Source: Pandoraea apista (GTDB lineage: Bacteria; Pseudomonadota; Gammaproteobacteria; Burkholderiales; Burkholderiaceae). From it: a DNA stretch of 64,000 nt. The translations under genes were made by a program, and so were the position numbers. The notes under the pieces are model-generated. The model did not search any database. It was not told the origin of the DNA and saw nothing but the letters and a program-made list of their open reading frames with translations. The stretch spans positions 2,852,001 through 2,916,000 of the forward strand of contig NZ_CP013481.2 in assembly GCF_001465595.2 (NCBI RefSeq). The letters are read 5' to 3'. Numbering within the stretch: position 1 is the first letter of the stretch; each line of letters starts with the position of its first letter. Shown here piece by piece: positions 34,521 through 43,598 of the stretch.

Positions 34521-35513
34521 CTACGACTTCCTTATCCGGAGAACTGCGGCGCCCGAGAACGCGCCCCGGCGCAGGTCATCGAGGGCCACATTGGCTTGTT
34601 CGAGGGGATAGGTCGTGGTCGCCACATGCAGCGGAATTTGCGCGGCCAGCGACAGAAACGCCAGCCCGTCGTCCCTGGTGAGGTTGGCGACCGACCGGAC
34701 TTGGCGCTCGCCCCAGAGCAACCGGTAGGGAAATGAGGGAATGTCGCTCATATGAATGCCTGCACACACCACAACGCCGCCGCGATCGAGCGCGGCGAGC
34801 GTTTGCGGAACCAAATCGCCGACCGGGGCAAAAATGATCGCCGCATCGAGGGGTTGCGGTGCGGGAGCATCGCTCGGACCGGCCCAGATGGCGCCGTGAG
34901 ACAACGCGAACTGCATGCCCGCTTCGTCGCCTGGCCGGGTGAAGGCATAGACGTCGCGCTTTTGGGCCTGGGCGATCTGGGCGATAAGATGTGCGGCCGC
35001 GCCGAAGCCATAGATCCCGAGCCGGCGCGCATCGCCCGCCATGCTCAGCGAACGATATCCAATCAGCCCGGCGCACAACAGCGGGGCCGCCGTCGCATCG
35101 TCGTATTGCTCGGGTAGCCGGAATGTGAAGCGGGCCTGCGCGACCACATATTCCGCATAGCCTCCGTTGAGCGTATAGCCGGTAAACCGTGCGTCTGCGC
35201 ACAAATTCTCGCGGTGACTCCGGCAGAACCGGCAACACCCGCAAGTGGCGCCGAGCCACGGCACCCCGACGCGGTCCCCGAGCGCCAATTCGCGAACATT
35301 TTCCCCAAGCGCCGCGACCGTCCCGACAATCTCGTGTCCCGGGATGATGCCCTCGGGAACGTCGGGAAGTTCGCCATCCACGACATGCAGGTCGGTACGG
35401 CAAACGCCGCATACGTTCACCCGGATGAGCACTTGCGTCGGCCCCGGGCTCGGCACGGGAATGTCCACGAGCCTGAGTCTGGCTTCTGCGCGTGAAAGCT
35501 GCATTGCCCGCAT
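34521..35513 (-). CDS. Zinc-dependent alcohol dehydrogenase, AdhA-type
   Basis: 330 residues. CGVCRTDLHVVDGELP and GHEIVG hold catalytic zinc ligands; CGCCRFCRSHRENLC (about 94-108) holds the structural zinc; GFGAAAHLIAQ is the NAD-binding turn. The protein resembles the short-loop zinc-binding dehydrogenases found in anaerobic gene sets. It starts 29 bp after the FNR-type gene on the same strand, so they are probably co-transcribed. Confidence 0.88.
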   Translation of the reverse strand: MRAMQLSRAEARLRLVDIPVPSPGPTQVLIRVNVCGVCRTDLHVVDGELPDVPEGIIPGHEIVGTVAALGENVRELALGDRVGVPWLGATCGCCRFCRSHRENLCADARFTGYTLNGGYAEYVVAQARFTFRLPEQYDDATAAPLLCAGLIGYRSLSMAGDARRLGIYGFGAAAHLIAQIAQAQKRDVYAFTRPGDEAGMQFALSHGAIWAGPSDAPAPQPLDAAIIFAPVGDLVPQTLAALDRGGVVVCAGIHMSDIPSFPYRLLWGERQVRSVANLTRDDGLAFLSLAAQIPLHVATTTYPLEQANVALDDLRRGAFSGAAVLRIRKS

Positions 35514-35542
35514 GACTGCCTCCGCTGCAACGGTGGTGTTTA

Positions 35543-36328
35543 TCAGGCCGCGCTCACCAAATCGCTCAGGCGCTTGGTATCGATCAGGGTGATCTCACGT
35601 TGTTTGACACGCAGCGTGTTCTGCGCCTGCATGCGAGAGAGCATCCGGCTGACAGTTTCCAACTGCAATCCCAGAAAACTGCCGATCTCTTCGCGCGTCA
35701 ACCGTAGCAGAAAGGCGTTCGGCGAGTATCCGCGTGCCGCCAAACGTGCCGACACATCCAGGAGGAAGCCGGCCAACCTGGCTTCACCGCGGGCGACGCC
35801 CAATCGCATCAACTGGTTCTGCTCCCGCACGATGCCCGCGGCGATCAGGCGATGCAACTGGTGCAATACGACAGGGAATTGCGCGGCGACACTTTCGAGC
35901 TCCGAGAATCTGATCGCGCACACCTGACTGTCCTCAAGCGCGACCGCTTCCGAAACGTACTTGCCGTTTGCGATCGCACCCAGCCCTAGAATCTCGCCGC
36001 CCAGCAGGTATCCGGTGACTTGCTCCTTACCGTCCGGGTGCGTAATGACTGTTTTGAAAGAGCCTGCACGCACGGCGTATATATGCTCGAGCGAATCGCC
36101 GGGACGAAACAGCACTTCGCCCCGGCGAATGGTCCGCCGCACCCGGGTCACGCAATCCAGACGCCGCGCCGATTCGTCGGACAGGCCCTCGGCCAGACAG
36201 AATTGCCGCAGCAGGCAGGTGCTGCATCTGGGGATACCGCCCGAAGGCTCATCGAACGCCCGGTGCACGCGGATAGTCTGTGCGTCCGAGGGCGGACCGG
36301 CCTGATACTCGCGAAGTGGGATGTACAT
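35543..36328 (-). CDS. fnr: FNR-type oxygen-sensing transcriptional regulator
   Basis: 261 residues, ATG with GGAGG upstream. Four cysteines match the E. coli FNR 4Fe-4S ligands: CSTCLLRQFC gives C35, C38 and C44 (x2, x5 spacing as in FNR), and SQVCAIRF gives C137. The cAMP-binding-like fold is followed by a helix-turn-helix with EEIGSFLGLQLETVSRML; the E-x-x-SR contact residues expect TTGAT half-sites. Four such sites are seen in this region, so this protein is the likely controller of the island. Confidence 0.9.
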   Translation of the reverse strand: MYIPLREYQAGPPSDAQTIRVHRAFDEPSGGIPRCSTCLLRQFCLAEGLSDESARRLDCVTRVRRTIRRGEVLFRPGDSLEHIYAVRAGSFKTVITHPDGKEQVTGYLLGGEILGLGAIANGKYVSEAVALEDSQVCAIRFSELESVAAQFPVVLHQLHRLIAAGIVREQNQLMRLGVARGEARLAGFLLDVSARLAARGYSPNAFLLRLTREEIGSFLGLQLETVSRMLSRMQAQNTLRVKQREITLIDTKRLSDLVSAA

Positions 36329-36465
36329 GATGACCTCCGGCGGGTCGACGTCAGTTCTGGACGTTTCCAGTATTGAAGACGAGCGCCGGAAAGAAAATCA
36401 GTGGCTGTCGCGATGTTTTGTCAGCAGATATTGCGACGTGTAGGCTTCGGCCTACAAACGCCGGA

Positions 36466-37110
36466 CTAAAGGCTATCGCGCAACAAGTCGTGCCGGATCG
36501 CGTAATGCACCAGTTCGGTTTGTGTTTTGAGCTGGAGTTTCTGAAGAACGCGCGCCTTGTAGGTGCTCACGGTCTTGACGCTCACGCACAAGGCGCTCGC
36601 AATATCGCTCAGCGTCAAACCTCGGGCGAGCATCAGGAACACGTCGAATTCACGGTCCGAGAGCCGCCGAAAACTCGGGCCGTCGATGGCGGCGGTTGTG
36701 AGGTCTTTCGCAATCCTCTCCGCCATGGCTGAACTCAAGTACACGCCCCCGCTATTGACCTTTTTGACAGCGCTCACCAGTTCCGCCGGCGCACTTTCCT
36801 TGGTCAGGTAACCGGACGCGCCGGCTTTGAGTGCCCGCACGGCATATTGTTCTTCGCCGTGCATGGTCAGCACGAGAATCGCTACGCGAGGAAATAGGGC
36901 TTTGATGTGGGCAATGAGGTCGACACCGCTGCGTCCCGGCATCGACATGTCGAGCAGCAGTACGTCGCAGGGCGCGGTCTGTAAAAGCGCGATAGCTTCG
37001 GCGCCGTTTGAGGCCTCCCCTACGATTTCGAGATCGTCGCTGCCGGCGAGAATGCGCTGCAATCCGGCCCGAATCAGCATGTGATCGTCCGCAACAATGA
37101 TGCGAGTCAT
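36466..37110 (-). CDS. NarL/FixJ-family response regulator
   Basis: 214 residues from the ATG at 37110 (AAGGCGG upstream); a longer in-frame extension to 37269 has no support. Receiver domain with acidic D8/D9, phospho-acceptor D54 in LLLDMSMPG, T82 and K104. The LuxR-type helix-turn-helix is at about 150-205 (LTLSDIASALCVSVKTVSTYKA). Likely partner of the histidine kinase at 32501-34513. Confidence 0.9.
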   Translation of the reverse strand: MTRIIVADDHMLIRAGLQRILAGSDDLEIVGEASNGAEAIALLQTAPCDVLLLDMSMPGRSGVDLIAHIKALFPRVAILVLTMHGEEQYAVRALKAGASGYLTKESAPAELVSAVKKVNSGGVYLSSAMAERIAKDLTTAAIDGPSFRRLSDREFDVFLMLARGLTLSDIASALCVSVKTVSTYKARVLQKLQLKTQTELVHYAIRHDLLRDSL

Positions 37111-37252
37111 GCGCCCGCCTTTGTGTCGTAACGTGATTCCGAGGTTTTGCCTTCGCAATATGTGCGGTTGCCCTAAGTCGCACAACCACGTTGACGATTT
37201 TACACGCGCGGGCACACGAACCTCCACAATCTTGCCTTCCCCAAGCCCCTCA

Positions 37253-37708
37253 TTACTCGCCTGCCCCATTTTCGCCCGGTATGAGAATCACGGGGCGCGT
37301 TGCCTGTCTGACGCAATTTTCCGCCACGCTTCCCAATGCGAGACGTCTCACGCCGCGACGGCCGTGGGTACCGATCACGATAACGTCGGCCTGCCATTCT
37401 TCGGCAGCCAGATTGATCTGATGCGGAACATCACCGCCCAGCGGCAGAAGCTCCCGAATTTCCACGTCGCCTTCGACACCGGCTCCCTTTAGGCGCTCAC
37501 TGGCCGTTTTGCGAAGGCTCTCCCCTTGCATGCGCATCGCTTCAATGAAGGGAAATGGGTCGGCATCGGCCACATAGGCGACGGGAATATCGACGACGAA
37601 AAGGACATGGAGCCGGGCTTTGCGGGCGGTGGCAAGTGCCAACGCGTAGTCGAAGGCCTTATCTGCCGTTGGGCTCCCGTCAATGGCTACCAAAATGCGC
37701 TGGATCAT
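37253..37708 (-). CDS. Universal stress protein
   Basis: 151 residues, one UspA domain: ILVAIDGSPTADKAFDYAL at the start, VIVIGTHGRRGVRRLALGSV with the complete ATP loop, and PVILI at the end. It starts 4 bp after the stop of another Usp gene on the same strand, so the two are one operon. Confidence 0.92.
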   Translation of the reverse strand: MIQRILVAIDGSPTADKAFDYALALATARKARLHVLFVVDIPVAYVADADPFPFIEAMRMQGESLRKTASERLKGAGVEGDVEIRELLPLGGDVPHQINLAAEEWQADVIVIGTHGRRGVRRLALGSVAENCVRQATRPVILIPGENGAGE

Positions 37709-37712
37709 GATT

Positions 37713-38216
37713 TCACCCCTTCATACTCGTCGCAGCTGTAGCGGAGACATTCGTCGGTGCACTCGATTGGCAAGTCACCAGCATGACCGGGCGGTGCGCT
37801 TGCCGGAGCACTTGTTCGGCCACGCTGCCGATCATCAGGCGACGGATACCCCTGCGCCCGTGCGTACCGAGAATCAGGAGGTCGGCTTGCCACCGCTCGG
37901 CCTCGCGGACGATGGCGTCGGCAATCGTTCCTCCCCAGGCGCGTATATCGATCGAGCGCGTGTCAGCCTGAAGGCCCTCGTCTTGAAGCTTCCTGTAGGC
38001 ATCCGTCAGCGTGAGCTGAGTCTCGGCAATCATTCCCTCCCTGACGGCATCGAGGTCGATATGCGACGCAAACGCGGCCTGATAGTGGGAGAACGGGTCA
38101 TCGACAACGCCAATTGCCCGGACAACGTCGTCGGGCATCGCGAAGCGGATGGCTTCACTTAGGGCATGCCATGAGGTTTCACTGCCGTCCATGGCGAGAA
38201 GGATTCGATTTGGCAT
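37713..38216 (-). CDS. Universal stress protein
   Basis: 167 residues, one UspA domain: ILLAMDGSETSWHALSEA at the start and LLILGTHGRRGIRRLMIGSV as ATP loop; a short Ala/Thr/Ser tail extends beyond the domain. First gene of the pair; an FNR-like box lies about 150 bp upstream. Confidence 0.92.
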   Translation of the reverse strand: MPNRILLAMDGSETSWHALSEAIRFAMPDDVVRAIGVVDDPFSHYQAAFASHIDLDAVREGMIAETQLTLTDAYRKLQDEGLQADTRSIDIRAWGGTIADAIVREAERWQADLLILGTHGRRGIRRLMIGSVAEQVLRQAHRPVMLVTCQSSAPTNVSATAATSMKG

Positions 38217-38363
38217 TTTGTTGGCCTCGACGGGAACTGGTTAATCAGGCGACGACATGCCGGTTGCACGGGGTCGCCTGACTTGACGTTCAACCGTGTG
38301 TTGTCGCTGTGACTGAACGGTAGACGCAGCGCGGCCGGGCGTGGGGGAACTCGAGCGAGCTGT

Positions 38364-38377
38364 TTGACACACATCAA
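38364..38377. promoter_or_regulatory. FNR-like box between Usp pair and DUF1488 gene
   Basis: TTGACACACATCAA matches TTGAT-N4-ATCAA with one mismatch, in the 285-bp divergent region between the Usp operon (minus) and the DUF1488 gene (plus). Confidence 0.5.
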
Positions 38378-38501
38378 CGTCCATGGCGCCAACGGCCCGC
38401 AATGCCGGGTGCGATGGCTATGCTGACAATACCGGGGGCGATGTCTGCGCCCGAAGCAAGCCGCGTCTTGCGCCGGGTTAGCCCTATCGGGGAGCCGCAC
38501 C

Positions 38502-38813
38502 ATGAAGATTGAGTTTCCACACATCTCGCTCGCCTACAACGGCGACGACATGACGGTCGAGTTCGCGGCAGACTGCGATCACAAGCGAATTGTCTGCGCT
38601 ATCTCTGCCGAGGCGCTGGAAGATCATTTCGGCGCGAAATCGTGTAACCCGGAAGATCTGATGGCGGCATTCCGAACGAATCGCGCTGCCATCGAGAAGA
38701 TGACCGAGCGGTATCTGGCACTTTGCCAGGGGGCGCCGATTCTCCTGCGTAGCGGGCATTTCCGTTGGGGAATGGAGTGTTCACCATGCAGAACAACGCC
38801 CGGTGGACGATGA
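38502..38813 (+). CDS. DUF1488 family protein
   Basis: 103 residues, GGGGAG upstream of the ATG. About 85 residues match the DUF1488 pattern as I know it (VEFAADCDHKRIVCAISAEA, then an EDHFGA stretch); function unknown. The last dozen residues (SPCRTTPGGR) look non-conserved. Right border of the low-oxygen island. Confidence 0.72.
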   Translation: MKIEFPHISLAYNGDDMTVEFAADCDHKRIVCAISAEALEDHFGAKSCNPEDLMAAFRTNRAAIEKMTERYLALCQGAPILLRSGHFRWGMECSPCRTTPGGR

Positions 38814-38861
38814 CGAGGCCCCGCACGTCGGCACCGCCGGTAAAGGCGCGCTTAGCCTGAA

Positions 38862-40397
38862 TCAGCCGGAAACATGAGGGGCAGCTGCCCTGCGTGCCGG
38901 ACGATACACCCGCACACAATTTTGTCCCTCCGCTTTGGCATCGTAGAGCGCTTCGTCGGCCATGCGAATCAGCTTGTCCGGCTGACATCTCCCCTGACCG
39001 ATGGCCACACCAATGCTCACCGTCACCACCCCTGTCCGATTGCCGGCGTGAGGCGTGCCGACACGCTCGATGGCCGCACGCACCTTGTGCGCTACGGTCA
39101 GCGCCTGTGCTTCGTTCGTGCCCTCGAGAATGGCGACAAACTCCTCGCCGCCGAACCTCGCGAAATGGTCGGTCGATCGATTCAGGACCGCGCGAGCCGC
39201 CGCTGTCGAGCGCACCAGAACGGCGTCTCCCGCCTGATGGCCGTAGGTATCGTTGTATGCCTTGAACTTGTCGAAATCCAGAAACAGCAGCGCCAACGGT
39301 GCGCCAGTCCGCATTGCTACGGCACACGCCTTTTGCAAGCAACGATCGAAAGTGCGGCGATTATCCAATCCGGTCAACGGGTCGATATGCGCCTCCCGCC
39401 GCAGTTCGATGATTGAATTTCGTCTCAGACGAAGTTCTCGCGAAAAAAGAAACGTCGCGGGCAGAACGACCAGACTAAAGACCAGCATAAGCACGAGGAT
39501 CGACACCGCTCGTTGCTCCCAGTCACTCAATATGTCGTGCTCCGAGGGCGCCACGTCGATGATGATGGGAAGATGGTCAACGCGCCCGAACGTGTGCAGT
39601 CGCTTGATACCGTCGATACTCGCCGCCCCCCAGACGGAACCCGAGGGAACGCTCGAGAGCACTTTGAAGACACTCCCTGCGCTAAGGTTCTGGCCCACCA
39701 GTGTGCGGCTGAACGGAACGCGGGTCAGCAGCGAGCCGTCGGTCATCATGATGGCCGCTGTCCCCGAATGTCTGAGATCGATGCCGTCAAGCAGGGAGCG
39801 AAAATAGTCGACATTGATCGTGCCGATCACCACGCCGCCGAATGCGCCGTCGGGCGCGCTGATCTTCCGGCTAATGGTAATGTCCGTCGCCGCATTGGCA
39901 CGCCTGGAGGCATGCGGCGGACTGATCCAGAGTTCGAGCGACGGGTTTGCCTTGTGCTTCAGGTATGCGGCTCTGTCGGAGAAATCGGCGGTGGGAGTTG
40001 CCCCCATATGCGCCGAGTCAGCCAAAACGCGCCCGTTCGCATCGAGAAGCACAATGCTGCCGAAATATTGAGCCGTCGCAGAATTGTCGAACAGTATCCG
40101 ATCGCGAAGCCGGGGCGGCAGCGACATGGTGTCGGCATCCTTTGCCCCTTGGATGACGGCTTGCAACGACAGATCGTAGGAGGTGATCGTTCGCACAACA
40201 TCTCGCTCGATCACCAGCAGCAAATTGCGCGAGCTTTGCGTGGCCAGTTGAACGGCGTCGGCGTATGACTGCCAGGCTACCCAGCCGCAGAGTGCGACCA
40301 CGCCCGCCCATAAAGCCATTCCGCTCAAGACGACACCGCCGGGCGTCAACATCCGCGAGATCAGCGCCAACAGTCGCCGCTTGTATTTACTGTACAT
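38862..40397 (-). CDS. Membrane diguanylate cyclase with periplasmic dCache-like sensor
   Basis: 511 residues. Two membrane helices (about 20-42 and 296-318) enclose a periplasmic double-Cache-like sensor; the GGDEF domain (about 335-500) has DPLTGLDNRRTF and the active-site loop GGEEF, so synthesis of c-di-GMP is expected. An RxxD inhibitory site is not obvious. It stands alone, convergent with the DUF1488 gene. Confidence 0.9.
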   Translation of the reverse strand: MYSKYKRRLLALISRMLTPGGVVLSGMALWAGVVALCGWVAWQSYADAVQLATQSSRNLLLVIERDVVRTITSYDLSLQAVIQGAKDADTMSLPPRLRDRILFDNSATAQYFGSIVLLDANGRVLADSAHMGATPTADFSDRAAYLKHKANPSLELWISPPHASRRANAATDITISRKISAPDGAFGGVVIGTINVDYFRSLLDGIDLRHSGTAAIMMTDGSLLTRVPFSRTLVGQNLSAGSVFKVLSSVPSGSVWGAASIDGIKRLHTFGRVDHLPIIIDVAPSEHDILSDWEQRAVSILVLMLVFSLVVLPATFLFSRELRLRRNSIIELRREAHIDPLTGLDNRRTFDRCLQKACAVAMRTGAPLALLFLDFDKFKAYNDTYGHQAGDAVLVRSTAAARAVLNRSTDHFARFGGEEFVAILEGTNEAQALTVAHKVRAAIERVGTPHAGNRTGVVTVSIGVAIGQGRCQPDKLIRMADEALYDAKAEGQNCVRVYRPARRAAAPHVSG

Positions 40398-40597
40398 CAG
40401 CAGGCGAATACCATTTTCGTCTTGGAATCATTTGCCGTGTCGGCATAAGGAGGCTGTTGCGGCCGACGGATGCGCAATTATGGCGGTTGCCTGCGGCAAA
40501 GACGGTAAGACCGAGTGCCGCGCTCAACTTTTCGGAGTCGCAGGCCCCTCGGTAGCACGATAGGGATATCCGTTGCCCGCCCCCGATGCCGGGGCGC

Positions 40598-40640
40598 CAG
40601 CATCAAACAAAAAGGGTTACGCGAAACGCGCAACCCTTTT
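40598..40640 (-). terminator. Rho-independent terminator after the GntR gene
   Basis: AAAAGGGTT (40610-40618) pairs with AACCCTTTT (40632-40640), with inner CGCG/CGCG and an AAA loop. On the minus strand it runs out in TTTTTGTTTGAT. It closes the GntR transcript about 40 bp after its stop. Confidence 0.82.
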
Positions 40641-40678
40641 CACTGGGTGCTATCCACCCGGGCGGCCCTGGCCTTGGC

Positions 40679-41353
40679 TTAGCGTGCCAGATGGTCGAGA
40701 TAATACTGAGCGGCGCGTGTAACGTGGCGCTCGGCGAGAAGGGCCGCAAACGCGGCATCGCCGGACTGGACTGCGCGCAGAATCGCGGCGTGCTCTTCCC
40801 AGGTAATGCGCACTTCTTCATCGTTGGTGTTGACGAAGAGCATACGCGAGCGGTCGCGCAACGAGCGCATCAGCTCGGCGAGCATCGCATTGGCGCCAGC
40901 GGTATAGAGCAGATCGTGAAAGCGCGCATTTAGCTCCAGCAGGCCGGCAGTCTCCCCGGCGGCAACCTTGGCGTTGCCTTCCTGAAGCACTTTCTCAATG
41001 CGCTTGACCAGCTCCGGGCTGCACCGCTCGGCGGCCAGACGAGCGTTGAGCCCCTCGAGCGTTGCCCGGATCTGGATCAATTCGCGTGCCGACGCCGGGT
41101 CGACCGATGCGACCACCGCGCCGTGACGCGGCCGCACTTCGACCAGCCCTTCGACGGCCAGCGCACGTAGTGCCTCCCGCACGGGCACGCGCGATACATC
41201 GAGTTCGTCGGCAATCCGGCCCTCGACAAGGCGGTCGCCCGGCTTGTACTGACCCGACGTAATCGACTCGCGCAAGCGAGCAATCACCAGATCCGAAAGC
41301 TGCTGGTGCATGATCGGCTCGCGCCCATTTGCCCCCGTCGCTACCCGCCCCAT
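40679..41353 (-). CDS. GntR-family (FCD domain) transcriptional regulator
   Basis: 224 residues, GGAGA upstream of the ATG. Winged helix-turn-helix at about 15-80 (GDRLVEGRIADELDVSRVPV, REALRAL) and an all-helical FCD effector domain with the metal/ligand residues D-x3-H (ARFHDLLY) and later His (EEHAAIL, ERHVTRA). Last gene of the catabolic cluster. A 13-bp palindrome found upstream of this gene and of three other units of the cluster is its probable operator. Confidence 0.9.
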   Translation of the reverse strand: MGRVATGANGREPIMHQQLSDLVIARLRESITSGQYKPGDRLVEGRIADELDVSRVPVREALRALAVEGLVEVRPRHGAVVASVDPASARELIQIRATLEGLNARLAAERCSPELVKRIEKVLQEGNAKVAAGETAGLLELNARFHDLLYTAGANAMLAELMRSLRDRSRMLFVNTNDEEVRITWEEHAAILRAVQSGDAAFAALLAERHVTRAAQYYLDHLAR

Positions 41354-41454
41354 ATTTCCAATCTCCCCAAACCCTGGCTGGCGCCGATCGACGCGTCACA
41401 CGTCGAATCACGGCATTTCACTCATGAGCGCATTCTATCAGTGCACGGCATTTT

Positions 41455-41467
41455 GTAGACTGTACAC
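41455..41467. promoter_or_regulatory. Predicted GntR operator, copy at the gntR promoter
   Basis: GTAGACTGTACAC matches the palindrome GTAnACnGTnTAC with one mismatch, about 100 bp upstream of the GntR start, consistent with autoregulation. Confidence 0.55.
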
Positions 41468-41524
41468 GATGCCTAAGATGCCACCTCTTGCGCAACATCA
41501 ATGTTGCCGTCGGCGTCAGGCCCC

Positions 41525-42490
41525 TCACGGGTGACGCGGCACCGACGCCATAAACGCCAGGATTTCCCGTCCCAGCCATTCCTCGCCCGAGTTGAAGTGT
41601 GCAACGATGGAAGTATGGTTATGCCCGCGCATCTGGACGAAACGCGGCGCAATGCCCCGTTCGCGCAGCAGCCCCAGGAAAAACGCCGCCCCGTAATCGT
41701 CGAGAAACCGATTTTCGTATTCGGCGATGGCGATCATCGTCGGCACCCGGCTGCGCGCAGCGTGGGTAAGCGGGGAGCGCTCACGGTAGCGCGCCTCGTC
41801 CGGGCCGAAATAGGCGCGCACCGGACCGGCGTTCGGGTTGCGCGCATCCACGTCTGCGAACAGGCGCGCACTGATTAGCACGAGGCCGGCCACGCCACCG
41901 CAAGGCGTGTCTCGCGTTTGTGCCAATGCCGGGTCGAACAGATAGCTCGCCGCGTGGGTTCCACCCGCTGAATGCCCTATCAGGAAGATGCGGGACGGAT
42001 CGATTTGCCACTGCGCCGCATGGGCGTGTACCCAGGCGACGGCTTGGGCAACGTCCTGTGCACCGCCCGGCCACGGCGCCGTGTCGGCAAGCCGGTATTC
42101 CACGTTGATCGCGACAAATCCCTGCCGCGCAAACCAATGGCAAACGTTGTCGTAGACCTCGCCATTCACGCTCTTGTTGCCGCGCACGAATGCCCCGCCA
42201 TGCACGAACAGGACCGCCTGCCGCAACTCGCCGGTCACGCCCGCATGACTTGCCATGGCCGGTGAGAAGATGTCGAGCACCTGCCGCGCGTGCGCGCCGT
42301 AGGCCAGATCGCGCTCGACATGAGGGCTCTTCCGGGCAGCCGCCAGAAGCGGTGTGTAGCAGTCGATGACGGCTTTTCGGTGGGCGATGATGTCATCGTT
42401 CCATCTTGGTCCGAGGTCGAGCATCGCGCGTCGATCCTCGGGCGAAAGCGCCCCGAACGGCGCCATTGCAGCGTTGGCATCGCTCACCAT
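41525..42490 (-). CDS. Alpha/beta hydrolase (hormone-sensitive-lipase-like esterase)
   Basis: 321 residues from the ATG at 42490, which overlaps the end of the ferredoxin gene by 7 bp; the longer frame runs inside that gene. Oxyanion motif HGG (97-99), nucleophile elbow GHSAGG (S174) and a late His in GHNHTS. No signal peptide. It probably cleaves an ester or N-acyl/formyl bond in the pathway of this cluster. Confidence 0.85.
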   Translation of the reverse strand: MVSDANAAMAPFGALSPEDRRAMLDLGPRWNDDIIAHRKAVIDCYTPLLAAARKSPHVERDLAYGAHARQVLDIFSPAMASHAGVTGELRQAVLFVHGGAFVRGNKSVNGEVYDNVCHWFARQGFVAINVEYRLADTAPWPGGAQDVAQAVAWVHAHAAQWQIDPSRIFLIGHSAGGTHAASYLFDPALAQTRDTPCGGVAGLVLISARLFADVDARNPNAGPVRAYFGPDEARYRERSPLTHAARSRVPTMIAIAEYENRFLDDYGAAFFLGLLRERGIAPRFVQMRGHNHTSIVAHFNSGEEWLGREILAFMASVPRHP

Positions 42491-43077
42491 GACACACTCA
42501 CATCGCCATGGACGAAGGTTTGGCAGGCCATCCGATAACCGTTCGCCAGATCTTCCGGGCTCAGGTGACGGCGCTCCTTCTGCTTGATCTCGTCGGTATG
42601 CTCTCGGCCGGATTCCACTTTGCAACGGCAAGTGCCGCACAGCCCCCCGCCGCACTTGAACGGAATTCCGCCCTTCTCTCGCAACGAGACGCGCAGCAGA
42701 TTGCTGTTGGGCGCGGCCTCGACCGTTTTGGCGCCGTTGCTAAGGAATGTGATCTGGACCGTGGCCGTTGCCTTCGGCTCCGTATCACGACGGCTAAGGC
42801 GCGCTTGGGCGTGATCGTGCCCGACCAACATGGCGAGCGAAGCGATCGCCTCCGGCACGCTCTCGAATTTCTCGTAAAACTTGGTCGGCACGAGATTCGC
42901 GGCGTGCGGGGCCGCCTCTTCGACGATTCTCACCTTCGCGTGACCGTCTAGCTTCGCGACGACAAACGCCGCAACATGACGCTTGCCGTAGTAATAGTCA
43001 TGGATTTCGACGGGCGTGATGCCAAGCGTCGGCTCGCTGCGATACTCGCCCGGCCGGCTCGTGAGTACGATGTACAT
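42484..43077 (-). CDS. Two-domain protein: unknown N-terminal domain plus [2Fe-2S] ferredoxin
   Basis: 197 residues. Residues 1-95 form a compact domain I cannot name (ITPVEIHDYYYGKRHVAAFV, later TKFYEKFESVPEAIASL). Residues about 105-197 are a plant-type [2Fe-2S] ferredoxin: CGGGLCGTC supplies three ligands (C-x4-C-x2-C) and MACQ the fourth. The small domain may dock to the diiron oxidase or reductase, or tie electron transfer to a substrate-binding function. 38 bp after the stand-alone ferredoxin gene. Confidence 0.8.
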   Translation of the reverse strand: MYIVLTSRPGEYRSEPTLGITPVEIHDYYYGKRHVAAFVVAKLDGHAKVRIVEEAAPHAANLVPTKFYEKFESVPEAIASLAMLVGHDHAQARLSRRDTEPKATATVQITFLSNGAKTVEAAPNSNLLRVSLREKGGIPFKCGGGLCGTCRCKVESGREHTDEIKQKERRHLSPEDLANGYRMACQTFVHGDVSVSW

Positions 43078-43116
43078 AGACTGTCCTTGTTGCGGATTCC
43101 TGTCTTGCGTTGGTGC

Positions 43117-43428
43117 TTAGCGCCCGGGCGTCAGGTCGTCGCCCTGCTCCAGTTCAATGTCATGTTCGATCCACAACTGGCAGACCAACCGGTAACCAGC
43201 GTCGAGCCGCTCCCCCAGTTGCTTCTTCTCTTTCCAATTGGGCGGTGGCAGGTGCTCCTGCCCGGCCAGTACCCGGCATGCGCAATGCGCGCATTTGCCC
43301 ATGCCGCATTCGTAACGCAAATGCGGGAACGGGAACTGCTTGATACCTGCGCGAACGACCAGATTGGTACTGGCCTTCACTTCGTCACGGTACGTTTGCC
43401 CGTCTTTGCGAAATACGACAGTCGGCAT
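43117..43428 (-). CDS. [2Fe-2S] ferredoxin
   Basis: 103 residues, AGGAGG before the ATG. CGMGKCAHC (C-x4-C-x2-C) and a later VCQ supply the four cysteines of a plant-type cluster. First gene of the ferredoxin/ferredoxin/esterase unit, with a predicted GntR operator about 110 bp upstream. Likely electron carrier between the reductase and an oxygenase of the cluster. Confidence 0.88.
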   Translation of the reverse strand: MPTVVFRKDGQTYRDEVKASTNLVVRAGIKQFPFPHLRYECGMGKCAHCACRVLAGQEHLPPPNWKEKKQLGERLDAGYRLVCQLWIEHDIELEQGDDLTPGR

Positions 43429-43536
43429 GCTTCCTCCTATTGCGTGTTACGTGTTGCGTGATGCCTTGCGCCAGATCACTGCACTGACATGCCGGCGGGA
43501 AATAACGTGCCAAACGCCAAATGCGTGGGCATTTTT

Positions 43537-43549
43537 GAATACTGTATAC
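43537..43549. promoter_or_regulatory. Predicted GntR operator, copy before the ferredoxin unit
   Basis: GAATACTGTATAC matches GTAnACnGTnTAC with one mismatch. It lies in the 170-bp gap between the reductase stop and the ferredoxin start. Confidence 0.6.
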
Positions 43550-43598
43550 CTTTCGATCGGAGGGTATTCCACGTTCCCCGCCCCTGCCCCTGCCCGCT

